From contig NZ_KB912877.1 in assembly GCF_000383855.1 (NCBI RefSeq), forward strand, positions 2,740,579 through 2,804,578: a stretch of DNA of 64,000 bases. The letters are read 5' to 3'. The notes below the pieces were generated by a model that was given only the letters and a program-made list of their open reading frames with translations, made no database searches and was not told the origin of the DNA. The position numbers were made by a program, and so were the translations under genes. The stretch is from Methylobacter marinus A45. Its GTDB lineage: Bacteria > Pseudomonadota > Gammaproteobacteria > Methylococcales > Methylomonadaceae. Numbering within the stretch: position 1 is the stretch's first letter; the number at the start of each line of letters is the position of its first letter. Positions 43,738 to 53,398 of this stretch are shown piece after piece.

Positions 43738-43760
43738 AATTAAACTATGTTATTTAACGC
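43738..43760 (+). promoter_or_regulatory. Shared upstream motif, copy 1
   Basis: TTAAACTATGTTATTTAACG is identical in a 23-base window at 46330-46352, each 165-185 bases before a TonB-receptor start. It contains the inverted arms TTAAA/TTTAA. Similarity continues weakly for about 15 more bases (TGA-TGTG--A). It is a candidate operator or promoter element. Confidence 0.55.
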
Positions 43761-43925
43761 AATTTGACTGTGTCATTTCACATTTTTTAATCCGCTTGCC
43801 TCTATAACCAAGGCTAATCTTATTAATAATCACTTTAATTATCGATAATTTTTCATCCTGGCATCATTCATGCTGATAACTTCGAAATTACAGTTTTACA
43901 AAAATAATAAAAATAAGGGGCAATT

Positions 43926-46301
43926 ATGTATAAAAATAGCTGGCTGTCATGGCCACTCATTTGTATAAGCGTAGCGGCAAATGCCGAAGAACCAAGCGCA
44001 ACGATTAACAAAAATGAAAACAGCACGGCAGAGTTTCCGGTCATGGAAGTGACCGTCACGCCACCAAAATCATTGTCCAAAGCGGAAAAAGAAAATATAC
44101 CGGCCACGACGGAAAGTGTTACCAAGGAACAATTAACCGAAACCCACAATCTCGTCAATACCGAAGACGCCATCAAATATCTGCCCAGCATTTTAGTGCG
44201 CAAGCGTTATGTCGGCGACACCAACGCACCGGTCGGTTCGCGTACTTCAGGCACTTCGGCCAGCGCCCGCACGCTGATCTATGCCGACGGCATCCTGCTG
44301 TCGTCCTTGCTGGGCAATAACAACTCCAATACCGGATCGCCGCGCTGGAACATGGTGTCGCCAACGGAAATCGATCGTATCGATGTGATGTACGGGCCAT
44401 TCTCGGCCGCCTATTCAGGCAATTCCATGGGCGGCGTCATCGATATTACCACCCGCATGCCGGATAAATTCGAGGCCAGCGGCAGCATCAACTCGTCCTG
44501 GCAGGATTACAGCCAATACGGGCATGAAGATACCTACGATTCGCAGCAGTACAATGCCAGTCTGGGCGATAGGATGGGTAATTTCTCCTGGCGTTTTGAC
44601 GTCAGCCACCTGGACAGCCACAGCCAACCGATTGCCTATGCCACGGCTACCAGAACCACGGGCAGTGTAGCCGGCCTGCCGGTGATAACAGGCGCTGTTC
44701 CCAACAGGGATGTCAGAAACAATCCGCGCGTGGTATTGGGCGAAACCAATATCAACCACACGGTTCAGGATACCTTCAAATGGAAACTGGCTTACGACTT
44801 TACCCCGGACATACGCGCCTCTTATACCCTGGGCCTATGGCAAAACGATGCCAACGGCAGGGCCAATACTTTTTTGCGCGATTCCGCCGGCAATCCGATC
44901 TACAGTGGCAGTGTCAACATAGATGGGCAGCGATACAATATCGGTGCGGCATCACTGGCCAACAATCTTGTTGATCAAATGCACTGGTCGCATGGCATGT
45001 CGATCAGGTCCGACACCGGCGGCCTGTTCGATTGGGATCTGAACGCCAGTCTGGTGACGTATGGCAAGGATACCCAGCGTTCGCCGCTTACCGCGCAAAA
45101 CGTAGTCTCAGGCGTAGCCACGGCGCCGCCCGACGGTGCGGGGCAAAAAACCCAATTGACCGATACCGGCTGGCACACCGTGGATGCCAGGGGCATCTGG
45201 CGGCCTGATACCGCTTGGGGCGCGCATGAAGTGAGCTTGGGCTATCATCATGATCTTTATGAGCTGTACAACCCCGTGTATAACACCAGCGAGTGGAAAA
45301 GCGGCGCCAACGGCAGCTTGCGCGGCAACTCGGAAGGCAAAACCGAAACCAATGCCGTCTGGCTGCAGGATGTCTGGGATTTTAATCCAGAATGGCGCAT
45401 GACCCTGGGCGGCAGACTTGAAAATTGGAATGCCTATGATGGCTTGAATGCAACCGTCAGTGGCGGCAACCTGGTGACCATTCAGCAGGACAACCGCAGC
45501 GATCTGCTGTTTTCGCCCAAGGCCGCATTGAGGTGGCAGCCGAACGATCGCTGGCAGGCCACGGCAGCCATCGGCCAGGCCTACCGCTTTCCGACGGTAA
45601 CGGAGCTGTATCAAATAACGCCCGCAGCGGTCAATATCCAGACCGGGCTTACCGAGTCCGTCATCAATGCCAACGCCGGTCTGAAACCGGAAGAGGCCTT
45701 GTCATCGGAACTTGCGGCGACCTACTTTATGGATGAAGGCCGACTGCGGCTTAGCCTGTTCCATGAGCGGGTCCGCGACGCCATTTTCAGTCAGCCGAGC
45801 ACCCTTTACAGAAACATTAACGGCACTGCCATTAACACCGTGCAGAACGTCGATGAAATCAATACGTTCGGCATCGAGTTGGCGGGAGAAATGCAAAATG
45901 TCGGCATAACGGGGCTGGATATTTCCGGCAGCGCGACCTGGGCCGATTCCAGGATCACCGAAAATGACGCCAATCCCGCGACCATCGATAAACGTCAGCC
46001 CAGAGTCCCGGAATGGCGGGCGACCGGCACCATAACCTATCATCCGATTGAGAAACTGAGCACGTCGGTAAGCGGGCGCTACAGCAGCGTGCAATACGGC
46101 CAGCTGGATAACAGCGACGTCAATCACGCCACATATTTTGGCTTGACCGATTTCTTCGTCGTCGATTTGCGGGCACGCTATGAGTTGACCAAGCAGGTCA
46201 GCATTGCGGCGGGGATCGATAATGTCAACAACGACAATTACTGGATATTCCATCCCTTTCCCCAGCGCACTTACTTTGCCGAGCTGAAATACACTTACTA
46301 G
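43926..46301 (+). CDS. TonB-dependent outer-membrane receptor
   Basis: 791 residues with a signal peptide ending AANA. The plug domain has DAIKYLPSILVRKRY, YGPFSAAYSGNSMGGVIDI and the 22-strand barrel ends in ...RTYFAELKYTY with a C-terminal aromatic. AAGGGG lies upstream of the ATG. It is paralogous to the next receptor and is encoded upstream of a TonB2-type energy operon. The ligand is unknown; metal-chelate uptake is typical, and copper would be relevant for a methanotroph, but that is inference. Confidence 0.92.
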   Translation: MYKNSWLSWPLICISVAANAEEPSATINKNENSTAEFPVMEVTVTPPKSLSKAEKENIPATTESVTKEQLTETHNLVNTEDAIKYLPSILVRKRYVGDTNAPVGSRTSGTSASARTLIYADGILLSSLLGNNNSNTGSPRWNMVSPTEIDRIDVMYGPFSAAYSGNSMGGVIDITTRMPDKFEASGSINSSWQDYSQYGHEDTYDSQQYNASLGDRMGNFSWRFDVSHLDSHSQPIAYATATRTTGSVAGLPVITGAVPNRDVRNNPRVVLGETNINHTVQDTFKWKLAYDFTPDIRASYTLGLWQNDANGRANTFLRDSAGNPIYSGSVNIDGQRYNIGAASLANNLVDQMHWSHGMSIRSDTGGLFDWDLNASLVTYGKDTQRSPLTAQNVVSGVATAPPDGAGQKTQLTDTGWHTVDARGIWRPDTAWGAHEVSLGYHHDLYELYNPVYNTSEWKSGANGSLRGNSEGKTETNAVWLQDVWDFNPEWRMTLGGRLENWNAYDGLNATVSGGNLVTIQQDNRSDLLFSPKAALRWQPNDRWQATAAIGQAYRFPTVTELYQITPAAVNIQTGLTESVINANAGLKPEEALSSELAATYFMDEGRLRLSLFHERVRDAIFSQPSTLYRNINGTAINTVQNVDEINTFGIELAGEMQNVGITGLDISGSATWADSRITENDANPATIDKRQPRVPEWRATGTITYHPIEKLSTSVSGRYSSVQYGQLDNSDVNHATYFGLTDFFVVDLRARYELTKQVSIAAGIDNVNNDNYWIFHPFPQRTYFAELKYTY

Positions 46302-46329
46302 GGATGCAGGTGTCGAGGAAAATTGTATT

Positions 46330-46352
46330 AATTAAACTATGTTATTTAACGC
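46330..46352 (+). promoter_or_regulatory. Shared upstream motif, copy 2
   Basis: Second copy of the element at 43738-43760, 181 bases before the second receptor gene and just after the first receptor's stop. Its presence suggests the second receptor has its own promoter rather than relying on read-through. Confidence 0.55.
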
Positions 46353-46533
46353 GCTGATTGTGGCAAATAACCTATTTTGGCGAACTTCTAACCTCTAGCG
46401 CTAGCGTTAATTTCCTACTAATAGAGTCAGGTAAGTTCATAGCTATCAAACATTAAGAATCAAGGCTAAAAAAATGGCATATATGCTGCTTGAATTTGGC
46501 ATACCCTGTTCACACATCGCCGGATAAGAAAAA

Positions 46534-48867
46534 ATGAAAAAAGGCATATTTATATTAGGAATAAGTTATTTAAGCAGTCCCATGGCTGCGGAACCTCCAA
46601 AAAACGATACTGGGGAACCCTATCAAGGTGAAGATATGGTGATCACTGCCCCCATGCAGTCGTTGTTCCCAACAACGACTCAGGCCACGCCTTCATATAG
46701 CACTACCGCGGAAGAAATTGAAACACGGGTTAATGCGACCACTGTCGAGGATACGGTCAGATACGCGCCCGGCGTGTTGATTCGTAAGCGCTTCATCGGG
46801 GACCCGAACGGCACCATGGGTATACGCGCATCGAATTCGTTCCAGACGACACATTCATCGGTTTACGCCGACGGCATGCCGCTGCACAACCCGGTACAAA
46901 CCAGGTATAACGGTGCGCCCCGATGGTCGATGGTCGCTCCGAGCGAGGTCGAATCGGTGGAAGTGCTGTATGGACCGTTTTCCGCGCAATACGGCGGCGC
47001 TTCGTTCGGTGGCGTGGTCAATCTGAATACCCGGATGCCGGAACAGTTTGAAGCCCATATGGATGCGATGGGGATATTCCAGGACATGCACCGCGGCGGC
47101 CGCAATGAACTGCTGACCGGATACAAGACCAATATTTCAGCGGGCAACCGTTTCGACAAGTTCAGCATTTTCGGCTCTTACAACCGCTTTGAGAATGAGG
47201 GGCAACCGCAGTCGCCCCGTACCAACCGTGTCTCGAGCGGTACTGATGGGATCGCCGCCGCCGGCGGGCTGTTTGAAAACCAGCCTACGGGCGCGCCCGG
47301 TATTTGGTATGGCGATGACGGCATAGCGCAGCAAGCCACTGACCTGTTCAAGCTTAAAATGGGCTACGATTTTACTGACGATTTGAAAGGTTTGTTCACG
47401 ATCGCCTATGAGCAACGGTTTGGCGAAACGGATGACCCGTTAAGCTTGTTGAAAGACGCCTCAGGCAATACGTTATGGGGCGGGGGGACAACGGCAGGGT
47501 TATCAAGTAATAGCCTGGCTAATGGCGGCGTTTTCACTCAAAACGGAAGAACATTTACCGTGCCAGGTTCGGCTTTTTCAGTCGGTGAGTCGGAGCGAAA
47601 TACCTTAAACTACGGCCTCAATCTGAAAGGCAAGATCTCCGAGGACTGGAGCATCGATACCACGGCCAGTTATTACGATGCCTTTAAAGACCGGTCCGTC
47701 AGTTCCAATCTGAACCCCAATCATCCGTTAAACCAAAACAAGGGCCAGGTGACCGATGTCGATGCTTGGTGGGCCGCTTATGACCTGAAACTGGCCACCG
47801 ACAACTTTCTGGACCGCGATGATCTGTCGTTCATGGCCGGCTATCAGTTCAATCACGCTCACCTGAATCTCGATGTGTTTGACAGCAATAATTATCTGCT
47901 GCAAAGCAAAGACAGGCACCGTTCCGACAGCGGCGGCGAAACGCAGACCAATAGCGCCTTTTCACAACTGGAATGGCGCTTTCTGCCGGACTGGAGCATC
48001 ATGGCCGGAGCTCGATTCGACCACTGGCAATCCATCAATGGCCATGTCCGCGATTTTTCGAAAAACGATATTCAAAATTATGCCGACCGCGACGCTTCCC
48101 GGGTTTCCCCCAAGGCTTCATTGGAGTATTCACCGAATGCCTGGACATTCCGCTACTCGTTTTCCAAGGCCTATCGTTTCCCGATTGCCGAAGAGCTGTT
48201 CGCCAGCGTATCCAGGCTTAATAATCAAAGCATCTCCGCGCCGGATCTGGGGCCGGAAAACGGTTATTTCCATAACTTCATGACCCAGTACGATATTCCC
48301 CGGGGTTACATCCGCGCCAATTTCTTTTATGACCAGATCAACAATGAAATTGCCAGCACGTTACAGAACTTCGGATCGGATAGCGTCACGACGTTCCTGC
48401 CCATCGAGCAAACCGAAGCTATTGGCGTGGATTTGACCTTTTTGCAGAACGAAATCTTCGATCTGCCTTTGGACTTGATGCTGAACGGTACCTACATCGA
48501 CAAGCAGATCACCAAAAACTCAAGAAATACGGATCTGGTCGGCAGCCAATGGGACCGCATCCCCAAACTGCAGGCGAACGCGTCGCTAACTTATCATATA
48601 ATGCCGGCGTGGGATTCGTCGGTCAGCGTGCGTTACCGCAGCGATTCCTTCCAACAACTGGATAATTCGGATACGGAGGCCAACGTGTTTGGCGGCACCG
48701 ATGAGTCGACATTTGTCGATCTTAGAACCAATTACCGGCTGAATCTGCATCCAAAACTGAAGAGTACGCTGTCGGCGGGAATCGATAATCTCTTTGATGT
48801 CAATGCTTATGAAAATCATCCCTATCCGCAACGAACTTTTTTTGTTAAGGCCGCTCTGGACTATTGA
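46534..48867 (+). CDS. TonB-dependent outer-membrane receptor, paralogue
   Basis: 777 residues. The signal peptide is short (ILGISYLSSPMAA). Plug motifs parallel the first receptor: EDTVRYAPGVLIRKRF, YGPFSAQYGGASFGGVVNL, and the C-terminus RTFFVKAALDY. The two are clearly paralogues with diverged barrels, so they may import related ligands. The ATG follows an A-rich leader. Confidence 0.92.
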   Translation: MKKGIFILGISYLSSPMAAEPPKNDTGEPYQGEDMVITAPMQSLFPTTTQATPSYSTTAEEIETRVNATTVEDTVRYAPGVLIRKRFIGDPNGTMGIRASNSFQTTHSSVYADGMPLHNPVQTRYNGAPRWSMVAPSEVESVEVLYGPFSAQYGGASFGGVVNLNTRMPEQFEAHMDAMGIFQDMHRGGRNELLTGYKTNISAGNRFDKFSIFGSYNRFENEGQPQSPRTNRVSSGTDGIAAAGGLFENQPTGAPGIWYGDDGIAQQATDLFKLKMGYDFTDDLKGLFTIAYEQRFGETDDPLSLLKDASGNTLWGGGTTAGLSSNSLANGGVFTQNGRTFTVPGSAFSVGESERNTLNYGLNLKGKISEDWSIDTTASYYDAFKDRSVSSNLNPNHPLNQNKGQVTDVDAWWAAYDLKLATDNFLDRDDLSFMAGYQFNHAHLNLDVFDSNNYLLQSKDRHRSDSGGETQTNSAFSQLEWRFLPDWSIMAGARFDHWQSINGHVRDFSKNDIQNYADRDASRVSPKASLEYSPNAWTFRYSFSKAYRFPIAEELFASVSRLNNQSISAPDLGPENGYFHNFMTQYDIPRGYIRANFFYDQINNEIASTLQNFGSDSVTTFLPIEQTEAIGVDLTFLQNEIFDLPLDLMLNGTYIDKQITKNSRNTDLVGSQWDRIPKLQANASLTYHIMPAWDSSVSVRYRSDSFQQLDNSDTEANVFGGTDESTFVDLRTNYRLNLHPKLKSTLSAGIDNLFDVNAYENHPYPQRTFFVKAALDY

Positions 48868-49043
48868 GACCGACTGCCAAAACGTTCCGGCAACGCAGGG
48901 ATGCGCTGCCGAACCGGGATTTGATTTTTCTTTGGATGAGATGACTTAGTGAAGTGGCTTGGCAACAAAACCAGCCAATCCAGTAATGAATCTTTATAAT
49001 GCGAATTCTTTCTTTTTATTTTTGCTCTTTATATCAATTGCCT

Positions 49044-50297
49044 ATGAAAACGCTTACTTCTTGCCTTGTTCTTGTTCTATTGACGGCTTCGGGATGCGCA
49101 ACCAACATGACGGCCGATCACGCCGGCGATAGCACGCAAAAGTCCGTGCAAGGGCACGCGGAAAAACAGACAGCCTGTACCGATTCCGATGCGCTGCCTT
49201 CCAGTCAGTGCGCCAATACGGTCACGGCCACTTTCGACAATAAGGGCGTGTTATGGATTACCTGGGCGAACAATGATCATCTTTATGTACAGTCATCCCT
49301 GGATAACGGCGTAAGTTTTTCTTCCCCTACGCTTGTCAACGCCGATCCTGAACCGGTCATCGCCAAGGGCGAATACCGTCCAAAAATAAAATTGGATGCG
49401 CAGGGTAACATTTATCTTACCTGGACGAACAAACTGGACAAGCCCCATAGTGGAAATATCCGTTTTAGCCGCTCTATCGATGGCGGCAAACATTTTTCTG
49501 AGCCAGTGACTCTAAACGACAATCTTGAGATCATCAGTCATCGTTTTGATAGCCTGGCTGTCGGCAAAAATGGAGAGATTCTTGTCGCCTGGCTGGATGC
49601 CCGAGACGGCCAGACGGCCAAAAAGGCAGGGCAGACGTTTGAGGGGTCGTCCTTGTACTACACCTGGTCTGATGACGGCGGCAAGCATTTTTATCCCAAC
49701 AAAAGAATCGCCGCGCATACTTGTCAATGCTGTCGACTGGATACCGCCATTAACAATGCCAACCTGCCCGTTATCGTCTGGCGGCATATTTTTGAAGGCG
49801 GCATCCGCGACCACGGCATCAATCGATTTACAGACTGGAGCACACCGGGCGATATCCAGCACTTAGGTCGTGAGAACTGGAAGATAGATGCCTGTCCTCA
49901 CCATGGCCCCGGGCTTTCCATTTCCGATACCGATAGCTATCACGCCGTATGGTTTAGCAATTCCGACACCCAGCAGGGCCTGTTTTATGCGTATTCAAAC
50001 GACGCCGGCGAGCATTTTTCCGAGCCGCTTAACTTTGGCAATGACGGCGCCAGCCATCCGCATGTCCTGGCAGTAGGCGATCGCGTGATGATCGTGTGGC
50101 AGGAGTTTGACGGCAGCCATAACCTGATTCAGCTAATGAAATCCGTTGATGCCGGGAAACGCTGGACCAAGCCCGAAGTGATCGCGCAAACAACCGAAAT
50201 GATTGATGAACCTTTTCTGATCAGTGACGGGCGGAAGTTTTATCTTTCCTGGCATCCTCAACAGCAAACCTATCATTTAAAACCAATTGATGAATAA
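49044..50297 (+). CDS. Sialidase-like (BNR) propeller lipoprotein with Cys-rich motif
   Basis: 417 residues from the ATG at 49044, which gives a lipoprotein signal with lipobox TASGC; the frame extends to 48999. Asp-box repeats are visible (SLDNGVSFSSP, SIDGGKHFSEP, SDDGGKHFYP, SNDAGEHFSEP, SVDAGKRWTKP), defining a six-bladed propeller. The sialidase catalytic triad is not apparent. Instead HTCQCCR and DACPHHGPG suggest a metal-binding face. It lies between the receptors and the TonB operon, so a periplasmic ligand-handling role is plausible. Confidence 0.75.
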   Translation: MKTLTSCLVLVLLTASGCATNMTADHAGDSTQKSVQGHAEKQTACTDSDALPSSQCANTVTATFDNKGVLWITWANNDHLYVQSSLDNGVSFSSPTLVNADPEPVIAKGEYRPKIKLDAQGNIYLTWTNKLDKPHSGNIRFSRSIDGGKHFSEPVTLNDNLEIISHRFDSLAVGKNGEILVAWLDARDGQTAKKAGQTFEGSSLYYTWSDDGGKHFYPNKRIAAHTCQCCRLDTAINNANLPVIVWRHIFEGGIRDHGINRFTDWSTPGDIQHLGRENWKIDACPHHGPGLSISDTDSYHAVWFSNSDTQQGLFYAYSNDAGEHFSEPLNFGNDGASHPHVLAVGDRVMIVWQEFDGSHNLIQLMKSVDAGKRWTKPEVIAQTTEMIDEPFLISDGRKFYLSWHPQQQTYHLKPIDE

Positions 50298-50386
50298 AGA
50301 GCCCACACCATCTAAGAGATCCGCATTGGCCGCAAACGCGGCACTTTGATGCTTTTTATTTGTTAATACGATCATTTGGACTATCT

Positions 50387-51133
50387 ATGCTTATTTCTTG
50401 CCGACCCCCTTCCTGCCTGGCCGCGGCTATGCTGGCGCTATGCGCGCTGGCCGCGCCCGGCCAGGCCGTCAGCGCAGCGGGCGCCGCGGGCACCGTACCC
50501 CAGGCCGAGGCGCCCGGCGCCCCGGACCACCCGTTGCTGGCCCAATACCGCGCCGTGTCCCGGCAAACGGCGGCCTTGACGATTTACAACCGGCATCTGC
50601 AGGACCTGCTCGCCTCGCAAGCGCAGGAAAAAACCTCGCTGGAACAACAACTGAAGGACATCGAGGTGACCAAGCAGGAGATTGTGCCGCTGATCCTGCA
50701 CATGCTCGACAGTCTGGAGCAGTTCGTGCGCATGGACCTGCCTTTCCTGCCCGAAGAGCGCCAGCAGCGCCTGGCGCAGCTGAAAGCGCTGGTGGTCAGG
50801 CCCGATAGCACCGAGGCGGAAAAATTCCGCCGCCTCATGGAAGCGTTTCAGGTGGAAAACGAATACGGCAACACCATCGAGGCGTACAAGGGCAATATCG
50901 TCCTGAACGGCACCACCAGCTCGGTCAATTTCCTGCGCCTGGGCCGGGTCGCGCTGTATTACCAGCGCCTGGACGGCAGCGAGACCGGCTTCTGGAACAA
51001 GGAGGAAAAACGCTGGCAGACCTTGCCGGCCGATTACCGCAACGCCATCCGCGACGGCCTGCGCATCGCCCGCAAGGAAACCGCGCCCGACCTGTTAACC
51101 CTGCCCGTTCCCGCGCCCGAGGCCGCCCGATGA
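50387..51133 (+). CDS. DUF3450 periplasmic coiled-coil protein
   Basis: 248 residues from ATG 50387. Signal peptide, then a coiled coil (RQTAALTIYNRHLQDLL...KTSLEQQLKDIEVTKQ) and the DUF3450 blocks MLDSLEQFVRMDLPFLPEER and LGRVALYYQRLDGSETGFW. In Vibrio and Shewanella this family heads TonB2 operons. Its stop overlaps the next start (ATGA). Confidence 0.88.
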   Translation: MLISCRPPSCLAAAMLALCALAAPGQAVSAAGAAGTVPQAEAPGAPDHPLLAQYRAVSRQTAALTIYNRHLQDLLASQAQEKTSLEQQLKDIEVTKQEIVPLILHMLDSLEQFVRMDLPFLPEERQQRLAQLKALVVRPDSTEAEKFRRLMEAFQVENEYGNTIEAYKGNIVLNGTTSSVNFLRLGRVALYYQRLDGSETGFWNKEEKRWQTLPADYRNAIRDGLRIARKETAPDLLTLPVPAPEAAR

Positions 51134-52455
51134 AAAAAGCCATGATTATGTTCGCCGCGCTGCTGGCCTGCAGCAGCGCCTTTGCCGACCACCTGGACCT
51201 GGACAAGCTGCTGCGCGACATCCAGCAGACGCAAGGCGCCGCCGGCAAAATCGACGCCGATCAGGAAGCCCGGTTTCTGGCCGCCGCCGACCAGGCGCAA
51301 GCCCTGGAAGCGGCACGCGCCGAGCTCCGTCAACAGGAGCAGCTGAGCCAGCAATTAAGCGCGCGGCTGAACGCCGGCAAGGCGCAGCTCAGCCAACTGG
51401 CCGGCGAGCTCGATAACCGCAGCGGCACCTTGACCGACCTGTTCGATGTCGCCCGGCAGGTGGCCGGCGATTTAAAAGCCGACCTGAACGCGTCCCTGAT
51501 TTCGGCGGAATTCCCGGACCGAAGCCGGCAACTGGCCGCCATCGCCGACGCCAAAGCCCTGCCCACGATCGACCAGCTGGAGCGGCTGTGGTTTAGCCTG
51601 CAGCAGGAAATGACCGAATCCGGCAAAGTCGTCTATTACGACCAGGAAGTGCTGTCGGCCGCGGGCGAACCGCGTCAGGCCAAGGTCATCCGGATCGGCG
51701 CCTTTAACGCCCTGGCCGATGGCAAGTACCTGCGCTACCTGCCCGAAACCGGCAAGCTCGCCGACCTGCCGCGGCAGCCGGAGAGCGAGTTTACCGACCT
51801 GGCCGAAGCCATCAGCGCCGCCCAGACCGGCCCCGTGGCGATCGGCATCGACCCGACCCGCGGCGCCATCCTCGGCATGCTCATTCAAACCCCCGACACG
51901 CTCGAGCGCCTGGCGCAGGGCGGCGCCATCGGCTATATCATCATGGCCCTCGGGGTCATCGGCTTTCTCTACGGCGTGGTCCGGCTGGTGGTCCTGACCC
52001 GGATCGGCCAGAAAATGACCCGGCAGATGAACCGCCCCGAGATCAGCGAGGACAATCCGCTGGGCCGCGTGCTCGCGGTCGCCGAACACAGCGCCGCGCA
52101 AGAGACCGATAATCTCGAACTGCTGCTGGATGAGGCCATCACCCGCGAAGTGCCGGCCCTGGAACGGGGCATCGCCATGATCAAACTGCTGGCGGCCGTG
52201 GCGCCCCTGCTGGGCCTTTTGGGCACCATCACCGGCATGATCCTGACCTTCCAGTCCATCAGCCTGTTCGGCACCGGCGATCCCAAGCTGATGGCCGGCG
52301 GCATCTCCCAGGCGCTGGTGACCACGATGCAGGGACTGTGCGTGGCGATCCCGCTGCTGTTCCTGCACAGCCTGGTGGTCGCGCGCAGCCACATCCTGAT
52401 CCAGATTCTGGACGAACAGACGGCCGGCCTGATCAGCCGCCGCGCGGGCCAGTAA
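51130..52455 (+). CDS. TtpC-like MotA/TolQ/ExbB proton-channel protein
   Basis: 441 residues. A signal peptide and a long periplasmic coiled-coil domain (about 25-260) precede three membrane helices and the ExbB signature (LLAAVAPLLGLLGTITGMILTFQ, GISQALVTTMQGLCVAIP). ExbB proteins with such an N-terminal extension are TtpC, an added component of TonB2 systems. Stop and next start overlap (TAATG). Confidence 0.9.
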   Translation: MKKAMIMFAALLACSSAFADHLDLDKLLRDIQQTQGAAGKIDADQEARFLAAADQAQALEAARAELRQQEQLSQQLSARLNAGKAQLSQLAGELDNRSGTLTDLFDVARQVAGDLKADLNASLISAEFPDRSRQLAAIADAKALPTIDQLERLWFSLQQEMTESGKVVYYDQEVLSAAGEPRQAKVIRIGAFNALADGKYLRYLPETGKLADLPRQPESEFTDLAEAISAAQTGPVAIGIDPTRGAILGMLIQTPDTLERLAQGGAIGYIIMALGVIGFLYGVVRLVVLTRIGQKMTRQMNRPEISEDNPLGRVLAVAEHSAAQETDNLELLLDEAITREVPALERGIAMIKLLAAVAPLLGLLGTITGMILTFQSISLFGTGDPKLMAGGISQALVTTMQGLCVAIPLLFLHSLVVARSHILIQILDEQTAGLISRRAGQ

Positions 52456-52979
52456 TGACGGCGCTGTTGACCCTGCTGGACGCGATCCAGGACTTTTTGA
52501 ACGCCGGCGGCCCGGTGCTGCGGGTGATCCTGCTGACCTCCATTGCCCTGTGGACCCTGGTGGCCGAATGGTTTCTGTTTTTCAACCTGACCTATCCGCA
52601 ACGCAAGGCCGACTGGGTGGCGCAATGGGAGCGCCGACGCGACAAAGCCTCGCGGCCGGCGCTCGGCATCCGCGAATGCCTTATTTCCGAAGCCAGGATC
52701 AATATGACCCGCACCCTGCCGATCATCAAAATGCTGATCAGCCTATGCCCGCTGCTGGGGCTGCTGGGCACCGTGACCGGCATGATCCAGGTCTTCGACG
52801 TCATGGCCGTGACCGGCACCAGCAACACCAAAGCCATGGCCTCGGGCGTCTCGCACGCCACCATCCCGACCATGGCCGGCATGGTGATCGCCATCGCCGG
52901 CCTGTATTTCAACAAACTGATCGAAGCCCGCGTCAGCCGTGAAACCCATCACCTGACCGACTTGTTAACCTATCACTAG
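52455..52979 (+). CDS. exbB: ExbB-type proton-channel protein (ExbB2)
   Basis: 174 residues from the ATG that overlaps the previous stop. Three helices with the conserved LPIIKMLISLCPLLGLLGTVTGMIQVFD and GVSHATIPTMAGMVIAI. It forms the proton channel with ExbD in the inner membrane and powers TonB. The short length is typical of ExbB2. Confidence 0.92.
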   Translation: MTALLTLLDAIQDFLNAGGPVLRVILLTSIALWTLVAEWFLFFNLTYPQRKADWVAQWERRRDKASRPALGIRECLISEARINMTRTLPIIKMLISLCPLLGLLGTVTGMIQVFDVMAVTGTSNTKAMASGVSHATIPTMAGMVIAIAGLYFNKLIEARVSRETHHLTDLLTYH

Positions 52980-52988
52980 GATTTGCCC

Positions 52989-53396
52989 ATGCGCCGCAGA
53001 AATGGCCGCTCAAGCGCCGACCAGAACTCTGAAATCGACATGACGCCGATGCTGGACATCGTGTTCATCATGCTAATTTTCTTTATCGTCACCGCCTCGT
53101 CCGTCAAGGAATCAGGCATCGACGTCAACCGCCCGAGCGCGCAAACCGCGGAAAAAAACGAACAGGGCCATATTATTGTCGCCATCAAACCCAACGGGGA
53201 AGTGTGGATCGACAAGCAGGCCGTCGACATCCGCGCGGTCCGGGCCACCGTCACCCGGCTGCATGCGGAAAATCCGCTCGGCTCGGTCATTATCGCCGCC
53301 GACCGGGAGGCTAAAACCCATGCCCTGATCCAGGTGATGGACCAGATACGGCTGGCCGGCATCGCCAATGCCGCCATTGCCACCGAATCGGAATAG
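52989..53396 (+). CDS. exbD: ExbD-type transport protein
   Basis: 135 residues. One N-terminal membrane helix preceded by IDMTPMLDIVF, whose aspartate (DIVFIMLIFFIV) is the conserved proton-carrying residue, and a periplasmic domain. AGGA precedes the ATG; a TTG six bases earlier is also in frame. Confidence 0.93.
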   Translation: MRRRNGRSSADQNSEIDMTPMLDIVFIMLIFFIVTASSVKESGIDVNRPSAQTAEKNEQGHIIVAIKPNGEVWIDKQAVDIRAVRATVTRLHAENPLGSVIIAADREAKTHALIQVMDQIRLAGIANAAIATESE

Positions 53397-53398
53397 CC

